From contig SUSS01000011.1 of the NCBI GenBank assembly GCA_005046945.1, positions 1 through 64,000 on the forward strand: DNA of 64,000 bases. The letters run 5' to 3'. The translations under genes were made by a program, and so were the position numbers. Source of the stretch: Tissierella creatinini. Its GTDB lineage: Bacteria; Bacillota; Clostridia; Tissierellales; Tissierellaceae. Below are positions 9,277 through 14,991 of the stretch, piece by piece (within the stretch, counting starts at the first letter, position 1; each line of letters opens with the position of its first letter). The notes under the pieces are model-generated. The model did not search any database. It had not been told where the DNA came from and was given only the letters and a program-made list of their open reading frames with translations.

Positions 9277-11208
9277 ATGAGTAAGGCATTATATATAGCG
9301 GAGAAACCCAGTGTTGCTCTGGAATTTGCTAAAACCCTTAATATCAAGGGAAATAAAAGGGATGGTTATATTGAATCCAATGATGCAGTGGTATCATGGT
9401 GCATAGGTCACATGGTTACAATGAGCTATCCTGAAAAATATGATATGAAATATAAGAAATGGAATCTGAAGGATCTTCCCTTTTTACCCCCTACATATAA
9501 ATATGAAGTAATAGAAAATGTTGAAAAACAGTTTAATATTCTGAAGATGCTCATGGAAAGGCCGGATATCTCAACTATATATGTCTGTACAGACTCAGGA
9601 CGTGAAGGGGAATATATCTATAGGTTAGTGGATCAGATGGTCAATGCAGAGGGGAAGATTAAGAAAAGGGTGTGGATTGATTCCCAGACTGAAGAAGAGA
9701 TAAAAAAGGGGATTCAAAATGCCAAACCTCTAAGTGAATATAATAATCTGGCAGATGCAGCCTATTTAAGAGCCAAAGAAGACTATCTTATGGGAATAAA
9801 TTTTTCTAGATTATTGACCTTAGTCTATGGAGGATTTGTAAAGAATCGCCTTGGAAAGGACCGGGTTGTAATAGCTGTTGGAAGGGTGATGACCTGCGTT
9901 TTAGGCATGATTGTTCAACGAGAAAGAGAAATCCAAGATTTTGTTAAGACCCCATATTATAAGATAATAGGTGACTTCCGGCTGGATCAATCATTGGAAT
10001 ACCAAGGTGAATGGAAATCAACGGAAGGCTCAAATTATTATTTATCTGATTTGCTTTATAAGGACATTGGCTTTAAGGAAAGAAAGATAGCCCAGATGTT
10101 TATTGATGACTTAAAAAGAGATAATCCTGAATCCACAGGGATTGTGGAGGATGTAAAGAAGAAAAAGGAAACTAAGAATCCTCCCTTGCTTTTTAATCTT
10201 GCTGAGTTGCAAAATGAGCTATCTAAAAGATTAAAGATAAACCCTGATGAAACCCTTAATATTGCTCAAAAGTTATACGAAAAAAAGATGGTCACCTACC
10301 CAAGAACTGATGCTAGGGTTTTATCAACTGCTGTAGCTAAGGAAATTGATACAAACCTAAAGGGCCTTATAAATCTTGGTCAAATGTGTAAATTAGGGGA
10401 AGGTGATGAAGGTATTAATGCTTTTGTTTTAAAAATATTAAGGGAAGGCATGTATAAAGGGCTTGAAAAAACTAAGTATGTGAATGATAAGGCAATTACT
10501 GACCACTATGCAATTATTCCTACAGGCCAAGGCCTTGAGAACTTTAATAGACTTCTAGAGCCTGAAAAGATTGCATATTTGCTCATAGTCAGACGATTCT
10601 TAGCCATATTCTACCCACCTGCAATTTTTAGCCAGCTATCTATAATTACTAAAGTAAATAAGGAAAGCTTTTTTACTAGCTCAAAAATATGTATACAAGA
10701 AGGCTTCCAAGAGATTCTTAACAATGATAAAAAGGAATCAAGCCCCACAACAGAAAGAAGTGAAAGTCTTAAGAAATTAAAAAAGGGCCAAAAAATTCAT
10801 ATAGATAAATTCGAGATAAAGGAATCAGAAACAACACCCCCAAAAAGATATAATTCCGGTTCTATTATCTTAGCCATGGAAAATGCAGGAAAGTTAATAG
10901 AGGACGAAGAATTAAGAGAGAATATTAAAGGTAGCGGAATAGGTACAAGTGCAACAAGAGCAGGAATTTTAAAGAAATTGCAGCAAATCAATTATATCGC
11001 ACTGAATGATAAGACTCAAATATTGACACCTACTGATTTAGGCCAATCCATATATGATGTTGTAAAAAGGTCTATTCCTTCCCTATTAAGACCCGAGTTA
11101 ACAGCTAGCTGGGAGAAGGGCCTTGGCATGATTGCAAATGGAGAAATCAAACCTGATGAGTATATGGTGAAATTAGAGGCTTATATTAGAAAGCATACAG
11201 TAAAATGA
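9277..11208 (+). CDS. topB: DNA topoisomerase III (type IA)
   Basis: 643 aa. Relaxes negative supercoils and unlinks single-strand crossings. Toprim domain at the N end (AEKPSVALEFAK, then CTDSGREGEYIYR near residue 108-120), then the catalytic Tyr in VTYPRTDAR near 342. The C end stops after the core arch without zinc fingers, as in TopB and unlike TopA. About the length of E. coli TopB. The start at 9277 follows GAAAGTGATGTG. It may be a plasmid- or element-borne type in other genomes, but here it lies among housekeeping genes with the same base composition. Confidence 0.93.
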   Translation: MSKALYIAEKPSVALEFAKTLNIKGNKRDGYIESNDAVVSWCIGHMVTMSYPEKYDMKYKKWNLKDLPFLPPTYKYEVIENVEKQFNILKMLMERPDISTIYVCTDSGREGEYIYRLVDQMVNAEGKIKKRVWIDSQTEEEIKKGIQNAKPLSEYNNLADAAYLRAKEDYLMGINFSRLLTLVYGGFVKNRLGKDRVVIAVGRVMTCVLGMIVQREREIQDFVKTPYYKIIGDFRLDQSLEYQGEWKSTEGSNYYLSDLLYKDIGFKERKIAQMFIDDLKRDNPESTGIVEDVKKKKETKNPPLLFNLAELQNELSKRLKINPDETLNIAQKLYEKKMVTYPRTDARVLSTAVAKEIDTNLKGLINLGQMCKLGEGDEGINAFVLKILREGMYKGLEKTKYVNDKAITDHYAIIPTGQGLENFNRLLEPEKIAYLLIVRRFLAIFYPPAIFSQLSIITKVNKESFFTSSKICIQEGFQEILNNDKKESSPTTERSESLKKLKKGQKIHIDKFEIKESETTPPKRYNSGSIILAMENAGKLIEDEELRENIKGSGIGTSATRAGILKKLQQINYIALNDKTQILTPTDLGQSIYDVVKRSIPSLLRPELTASWEKGLGMIANGEIKPDEYMVKLEAYIRKHTVK

Positions 11209-11240
11209 AGTAACTAAATTCTTAAATAGAGGTGTATAAA

Positions 11241-11720
11241 ATGGCCACAGTAAAAACAAATGCAATGAGACTATTAGACAAAGAAAAAATAAAGTATACA
11301 GTACATACCTATGAAAATAAGGATGGACAAATTGATGGCATATCTGTAGCCCATAAGCTAGGAATACAGGTTGAGAAGGTATATAAGACCCTAGTAACTC
11401 AAGGCCATTCAAAGGATTACTTTGTATTCGTAATACCTGTAGAGAAGGAACTGGACTTAAAGGCAGCAGCCAAAGCAGTAGGCGAGAAATCTGTAGAGAT
11501 GATCCATGTAGCAGATATTAACAAGGTTACGGGTTATATAAGAGGGGGGTGTTCTCCGATAGGTATGAAGAAGAAGTATAAGACAGTAATAGACAGCTCT
11601 TGTAATGCTTTGGATACAATCATTGTAAGTGCAGGGAAGATTGGATTTCAGATAGAATTGGCTCCTAGGGATTTGATTAGTGTAATAGATGGTGGGGTAG
11701 AAAAGATAATAATGGATTAG
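11241..11720 (+). CDS. ybaK: aminoacyl-tRNA deacylase, YbaK/EbsC family
   Basis: 159 aa. Trans-editing enzyme that removes Cys (or other wrong amino acids) from tRNA-Pro in the cytoplasm. The family's GGxSPxGMKKK motif is present as GGCSPIGMKKKYK near residue 103, and the conserved Lys-containing KVYKTLV segment is near 43. Start ATG at 11241 has AGAGGTG at 11228-11234; the in-frame GTG at 11232 lies inside that site. It follows topB by about 30 bases without a terminator, so the two may share a message. Confidence 0.92.
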   Translation: MATVKTNAMRLLDKEKIKYTVHTYENKDGQIDGISVAHKLGIQVEKVYKTLVTQGHSKDYFVFVIPVEKELDLKAAAKAVGEKSVEMIHVADINKVTGYIRGGCSPIGMKKKYKTVIDSSCNALDTIIVSAGKIGFQIELAPRDLISVIDGGVEKIIMD

Positions 11721-11774
11721 AATAATGAGTTAAAGTTTAGAAAATGGGTATCATTATATTAGGGAGATGATGCC

Positions 11775-11987
11775 ATGGGTAGATTCGAAGGCCAAAGAAT
11801 AGGTTTAAGAGAAAGTGGGACAAACAGACTTATTATTGCTTATCCATTTACTGTAACTGGGTCCGATGAACAAATCAAAAGAAGAGTTAGAACTTGGTTT
11901 TATCTGGTAACTTGCTCTGCAGAATGCCTTTTGCCAAATACCTTTGTAGATTTTCTAAACGAAGAAGAAATTGAAAAATATGCATAA
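11775..11987 (+). CDS. small conserved-looking protein of unknown function
   Basis: 70 aa, no family recognised. It has a good ribosome site (AGGGAGATGATGCC before the ATG at 11775). It is mixed alpha/beta in character: MGRFEGQRIGL at the start, a basic KRRVRTWFYLV stretch with hydrophobic residues, two Cys (CSAEC), and an acidic tail (NEEEIEKYA). No signal peptide or clear membrane helix. It is followed by a strong hairpin that overlaps the start of the next gene. Likely a real gene because of the ribosome site and its fit between genes; function unknown. Confidence 0.6.
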   Translation: MGRFEGQRIGLRESGTNRLIIAYPFTVTGSDEQIKRRVRTWFYLVTCSAECLLPNTFVDFLNEEEIEKYA

Positions 11988-12002
11988 AAGAATTATATAA
12001 TA

Positions 12003-12043
12003 GCCCTCCTAAAGCATAGAATGCACTAGGGAGGGATTTTTTT
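12003..12043 (+). terminator. Hairpin with T-tract that also carries the SOD ribosome site
   Basis: CCCTCCTA (12004-12011) pairs with TAGGGAGGG (12027-12035, one bulged G), and GCAT/ATGC (12014-12017 with 12021-12024) extends the stem inward. Seven T follow (12037-12043), then the ATG of the SOD gene. The right arm AGGGAGG is the only ribosome site for that ATG. The same hairpin can therefore end the upstream transcript and hide the SOD ribosome site. Confidence 0.75.
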
Positions 12044-12520
12044 ATGTTTAAAAATGATAAAACCGCATTAGCGGTAATCAAAGGAGGAAATCTATATCCG
12101 AATATTAATGGCATCGTATATTTTTGTGAAGTACCTGGGGGTACAGAGATAAAAGCTACAATATGTGGCCTACCTCCATACAAACCTGCAACCAGCACTA
12201 CCCAGCCTGCTGGACCCTTTGGTTTTCATATTCATGAATATGGAATATGTGAAATAACAGATTCAAATAATCCATTTCAGTCTGCAGGAGGCCACTATAA
12301 TCCAACAAATCAGCCCCATGGAAACCATTCAGGGGATCTACCTGTAATATTTTCTAACAGCGGATATAGCATGATGAGAGTCTTTACTGATAAGTTTACA
12401 GTAGATGATATAATAGGAAAATCCATACTAATCCATGAAAACCCTGATGACTACAGAACTCAACCAGCAGGGAACTCTGGAAAGAGGATAGCTTGTGGAG
12501 TTATATGTAGGGTTGAATGA
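12044..12520 (+). CDS. superoxide dismutase [Cu-Zn] family protein
   Basis: 158 aa. All metal ligands of Cu/Zn SOD align: H62 and H64 (FHIHEYG), bridging H84 (GGHYNP), H92, H95 and D98 (PHGNHSGD) for Zn, and H131 (LIHENPDD) for Cu. Cys69 and Cys151 sit where the conserved disulfide pair lies. It should convert superoxide to peroxide and oxygen. There is no signal peptide or lipobox, so it looks cytoplasmic, whereas most bacterial Cu/Zn SODs are exported. The C-terminal Arg loop has the usual GNSGKRIACGVI form. The start is set by AGGGAGG eight bases upstream, inside a hairpin. Confidence 0.92.
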   Translation: MFKNDKTALAVIKGGNLYPNINGIVYFCEVPGGTEIKATICGLPPYKPATSTTQPAGPFGFHIHEYGICEITDSNNPFQSAGGHYNPTNQPHGNHSGDLPVIFSNSGYSMMRVFTDKFTVDDIIGKSILIHENPDDYRTQPAGNSGKRIACGVICRVE

Positions 12521-12521
12521 G

Positions 12522-12546
12522 CTGACATCGAAAGATGTCAGTTTTG
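12522..12546 (+). terminator. Intrinsic terminator after the SOD gene
   Basis: CTGACATC (12522-12529), GAAA tetraloop, GATGTCAG (12534-12541), then TTTTGT. Compact and convincing. Confidence 0.9.
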
Positions 12547-12669
12547 TAATTTAAATGTAATCGAAATGAAATTCATAAATAATTGTTATGAAACTATAAT
12601 GTAATTTTTACGGGGTATATTTAGCTTAATAAAACAGAAACAATAATTTATAATAAAGGAGCTGATAAG

Positions 12670-12806
12670 TATTTAAATATTAGAGGTAATTGCATAGCAA
12701 TTACTTCACACCATTGCAACGAGGCGAGTGATTATGACACATCGCCTGTTGATTTAATATGTACCCGCCACCTTAAGAGGTGGGGGACATCTACGCCTCG
12801 TTATAA
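12670..12806 (+). repeat. Full copy of the dispersed structured repeat (copy E1)
   Basis: The gene-free stretch 12547-12856 is mostly this element. Hairpin 1: GTAATTGC (12686-12693), loop ATA, GCAATTAC (12697-12704). Outer helix: AACGAGGCG (12718-12726) pairs exactly with CGCCTCGTT (12794-12802). Inside it a G-rich hairpin pairs CCGCCACC with GGTGGGGG (12764-12772 with 12779-12786). AGGCGAGTG (12722-12730) can instead pair with CACATCGCCT (12738-12747), which competes with the outer helix. Nearly identical to the copy at 35.3 kb. No ORF. Flanked by an AT-rich ATTTAAATAT on the left and TATAAT on the right. Function unknown. Confidence 0.75.
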
Positions 12807-12910
12807 TCAGATGACAGAAAATACAGAAATACTACAGAAAACATTATATTAATTTTACCATAAATGATTAAATCTGTATTTTCAGGGTATTTATTATACA
12901 AGTTTTAGAA

Positions 12911-12990
12911 GTAAAATCGGATGCTAGGATATGTAGACTTATTTGGACGTCTTGTCTACATGGAGCAAATGACGTAACCGGCCGAGACAA
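12911..12990 (+). promoter_or_regulatory. c-di-GMP-II riboswitch, copy 1
   Basis: Class II c-di-GMP aptamer (GEMM-II) by pattern. P1 UCGG/CCGA (12917-12920 with 12982-12985). P2 AUGUAGAC/GUCUACAU (12931-12938 with 12954-12961) with a loop containing UUUGGACGUC. Pseudoknot ACGUC (12947-12951) with GACGU (12971-12975), then the hallmark AACCGGCC (12976-12983). This follows the known Clostridioides aptamer (loop UUGGGCAC, pseudoknot GUGC, AACCGACC). The start codon is about 140 bases downstream. The output is unclear: no terminator is seen, but GACAAGTATGTT (12986-12997) can pair with AACATAGTTGTC (13037-13048). In related bacteria such switches turn pili on at high c-di-GMP. Confidence 0.85.
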
Positions 12991-13127
12991 GTATGTTGAG
13001 GTTAAATTTTACTACTCCACTTTATCATTTTACCATAACATAGTTGTCAAAGATTTTAATCATCAAAGTTGAAATCGAGCATATGGTAGGTAGGGGAATT
13101 GTTTTAAAAAAAGAGGAGGAAGAAAAA

Positions 13128-13289
13128 ATGTTAGATCTTATTAGAAGATTGGTAAAGGAAGAAGAAGGGCAAGGTATGGTAGAGTATGCATTAATTATAG
13201 CAGGGATTGCTTTAGTTGTTGCCTTGGCATTCCCAACTGTATCTGGTGCAATTACAGGTTTATTTAGTGATATTGCAGCAGAATTATAA
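13128..13289 (+). CDS. flp: Flp/Tad-type pilin, copy 1
   Basis: 53 aa. Major pilin of a Tad (type IVc) pilus. N part MLDLIRRLVKEEEG is the leader. Cleavage is expected after Gly14, giving a mature N end QGMVEY with Glu at +5 followed by Tyr, the Flp signature. A single hydrophobic helix (ALIIAGIALVVALAF) follows and the tail is short. The ATG at 13128 has AGAGGAGGA just before it; longer in-frame starts (13044) would read through the riboswitch leader and are rejected. Identical to the copy at 13574. First gene of the Tad locus; its leader carries a c-di-GMP-II aptamer. Confidence 0.9.
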   Translation: MLDLIRRLVKEEEGQGMVEYALIIAGIALVVALAFPTVSGAITGLFSDIAAEL

Positions 13290-13356
13290 TAAGTAATCAA
13301 TCACCATAAATGATTAAATCTGTATTTTCAGGGTATTTATTATACAAGTTTTAGAA

Positions 13357-13436
13357 GTAAAATCGGATGCTAGGATATGTAGACTTATTTGGACGTCTTG
13401 TCTACATGGAGCAAATGACGTAACCGGCCGAGACAA
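13357..13436 (+). promoter_or_regulatory. c-di-GMP-II riboswitch, copy 2
   Basis: Identical to copy 1, shifted by 446 bases: P1 13363-13366 with 13428-13431, P2 13377-13384 with 13400-13407, pseudoknot 13393-13397 with 13417-13421, AACCGGCC at 13422-13429. It lies between pilin copies 1 and 2, so it can gate the second pilin and possibly the rest of the locus apart from the first. Confidence 0.85.
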
Positions 13437-13573
13437 GTATGTTGAGGTTAAATTTTACTACTCCACTTTATCATTTTACCATAACATAGTTGTCAAAGAT
13501 TTTAATCATCAAAGTTGAAATCGAGCATATGGTAGGTAGGGGAATTGTTTTAAAAAAAGAGGAGGAAGAAAAA

Positions 13574-13735
13574 ATGTTAGATCTTATTAGAAGATTGGTA
13601 AAGGAAGAAGAAGGGCAAGGTATGGTAGAGTATGCATTAATTATAGCAGGGATTGCTTTAGTTGTTGCCTTGGCATTCCCAACTGTATCTGGTGCAATTA
13701 CAGGTTTATTTAGTGATATTGCAGCAGAATTATAA
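13574..13735 (+). CDS. flp: Flp/Tad-type pilin, copy 2
   Basis: 53 aa, identical in protein and DNA to the gene at 13128. Same leader, Gly14 processing site, Glu+5/Tyr+6 and ribosome site AGAGGAGGA. It belongs to the second unit of the tandem duplication and has its own riboswitch. A second identical copy mainly raises pilin dose or gives a substrate for recombination; there is no sign of a different role. The next features are a 19-bp hairpin and a third, divergent pilin. Confidence 0.9.
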   Translation: MLDLIRRLVKEEEGQGMVEYALIIAGIALVVALAFPTVSGAITGLFSDIAAEL

Positions 13736-13788
13736 TAAGTAATCAATCACTATTTGTCTGATGGCTTAAATTAGTATGGTGTCTAGAT

Positions 13789-13829
13789 TATTTCTCCATA
13801 AAGCTACTAAGTAGCTTTATGGAGAAATA
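13789..13829 (+). promoter_or_regulatory. Perfect 19-bp stem-loop between pilin genes
   Basis: TATTTCTCCATAAAGCTAC (13789-13807), loop TAA, GTAGCTTTATGGAGAAATA (13811-13829). No T-tract follows, so it is not a standard terminator. The ribosome site of the third pilin begins right after it. It could protect the 3' end of the abundant pilin message or lower expression of downstream genes. Confidence 0.7.
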
Positions 13830-13845
13830 TAATAGGAGATGAATT

Positions 13846-14010
13846 ATGAAAGCATTGAAAAAATTGATTATAGATGAAAACGGGCAAGGTTTAGTTGAAT
13901 ATGGTCTTATAATAATATCCATAGCAATAGTTGTTGTGGTATCAGTTAGGTTGTTTGGTCAAAGCTTAGATGCATATTACCATGACGAAATAATTAATAA
14001 ATTACCATAA
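13846..14010 (+). CDS. third Flp-type pilin (divergent, minor)
   Basis: 54 aa, missed by simple length cut-offs. It reads MKALKKLIIDENG then QGLVEYGLII, so cleavage after Gly13 again leaves Glu at +5 and Tyr at +6, followed by one hydrophobic helix (IIISIAIVVVVSV). The tail (YYHDEIINKLP) is longer and more polar than in copies 1 and 2. ATAGGAGAT precedes the ATG. It is not part of the duplicated unit. It may be a minor pilin or a second structural subunit. Followed 14 bases later by the prepilin peptidase. Confidence 0.87.
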   Translation: MKALKKLIIDENGQGLVEYGLIIISIAIVVVVSVRLFGQSLDAYYHDEIINKLP

Positions 14011-14024
14011 TAGGAGAAGAGAGT

Positions 14025-14576
14025 ATGACATTGAGTATTAATAATTATATATTAGTGTTAACAGTTATAGTATCTATTTATTTCGATATAACCCAAAAGA
14101 AAATCCCCAATTTTATTACGTTTCCGGTAATACTTTGGGGTTTATTAACATATACGATATTTGGAGGTTTTGAAGGCTTCTTATTCAGTGGACTTGGCTT
14201 TTTAGTTGGATTAGGAATCTTCCTAATACTATTTATCCTTGGGGTGATGGGTGGAGGTGATTTAAAACTAATGGCTGCCATAGGTGCTTTGAAAGGTTGG
14301 AAGTTTGTGCTTTATACATCGCTATATACTGCTTTTGTTGGTGGAATTATAGTAATTATTTGGTTAATTTATAAAAAGCAGTTATTAGCAACTTTAAAAA
14401 GAGTTGCAGGGATAATCCTAAAGCCTATTTTATTTATGTTAAGCCTCAGGTTTAATAATGAGTTATTTAATAAGGTAAATAATTACTTTTTAAGCCAAGA
14501 ATTAACTTGGGAAAAGAATTACATACCCTATGGAGTAGCCATAGGGATAGGGGCGGTACTTGTTTATATTATATGA
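14025..14576 (+). CDS. prepilin peptidase, A24 family (TadV/CpaA)
   Basis: 183 aa integral membrane Asp protease that trims Flp prepilins and TadE-like pseudopilins. The two catalytic Asp are visible: D21 in YFDITQKKIPN and D79 in the GxGD motif GGGDLKLM. About five to six membrane helices. It lacks the N-terminal methylase domain of PilD, as expected for the Tad-type enzyme. The start at 14025 follows ATAGGAGAAGAG. Positioned between the pilins it cuts and the pseudopilins. Confidence 0.92.
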   Translation: MTLSINNYILVLTVIVSIYFDITQKKIPNFITFPVILWGLLTYTIFGGFEGFLFSGLGFLVGLGIFLILFILGVMGGGDLKLMAAIGALKGWKFVLYTSLYTAFVGGIIVIIWLIYKKQLLATLKRVAGIILKPILFMLSLRFNNELFNKVNNYFLSQELTWEKNYIPYGVAIGIGAVLVYII

Positions 14577-14585
14577 GGTGATAGT

Positions 14586-14978
14586 ATGTCACGATTGTTT
14601 AGGTTAAGAAAAAATGAAAAAGGGCAATCTTTAGTAGAATTTGCATTGGTTTTGCCGTTATTAATCTTAATTGTGGTAGGGATAATTGAATTTGGATGGT
14701 TATTTAACGGGAAGATTACGTTAACATCCGCAGCAAGAGAAGGCGCAAGGGTAGCTGCAATACTAAAAGATGAAACTACTGCTACTAGTGCTGTAAATCA
14801 AACAGCTGCATTATCCGGATTGACCATAACTGATGTGGATTACAATTATATAACCGGTGGACCATATAATGTAAATAAGGTACGAGTTACAGTAGAAGGA
14901 TCAATGGACCCTCTGGTTGGATTGTTTATAAGTGGACCTGTAAGTATGGAAGCAGATGCCTATATGAGGGTTGAATAG
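14586..14978 (+). CDS. TadE-like pseudopilin
   Basis: 130 aa. N part MSRLFRLRKNEKG is a short basic leader, then QSLVEFALVLPLLILIVVGIIEF: a processing Gly followed by Glu at +5 and Phe at +6, and one membrane helix. The periplasmic-side (here outside) domain starts with ITLTSAAREGARVAA, the TadE signature. It is a minor pilus subunit needed for assembly. GAGGTGATAGT precedes the start. Its stop overlaps the region holding the ribosome site of the next gene, so the two are probably translated in series. Confidence 0.9.
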   Translation: MSRLFRLRKNEKGQSLVEFALVLPLLILIVVGIIEFGWLFNGKITLTSAAREGARVAAILKDETTATSAVNQTAALSGLTITDVDYNYITGGPYNVNKVRVTVEGSMDPLVGLFISGPVSMEADAYMRVE

Positions 14979-14991
14979 AGGGGTGAGAAAA

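Larger units (their letters stand above)
12857..13748 (+). repeat. Perfect 446-bp tandem duplication (riboswitch + pilin cassette)
   Basis: Unit 1 is 12857-13302 and unit 2 is 13303-13748. I see no difference between them on reading both through, and homology ends sharply on both sides. Each unit holds the leader, a c-di-GMP-II aptamer, the ribosome site and a whole Flp pilin gene. The absence of any change, even in intergenic bases, implies a very recent duplication, active homogenisation, or an assembly artefact. Confidence 0.95.

Noticed and set aside
12911-12990. c-di-GMP class I, preQ1 or SAM riboswitch
   Set aside because: The class I tetraloop/receptor and conserved CAAAGGC-type segments are absent, while the class II pseudoknot and AACCGGCC are present.
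13025-13746. Two identical minus-strand ORFs of 91 aa over the pilin copies
   Set aside because: Exact antisense shadows of the pilin genes and the riboswitch leader; low-complexity composition and no ribosome site.
12857-13748. CRISPR-like or other direct repeat array
   Set aside because: Only two units of 446 bp with whole genes inside; no short repeats with unique spacers anywhere in the window.
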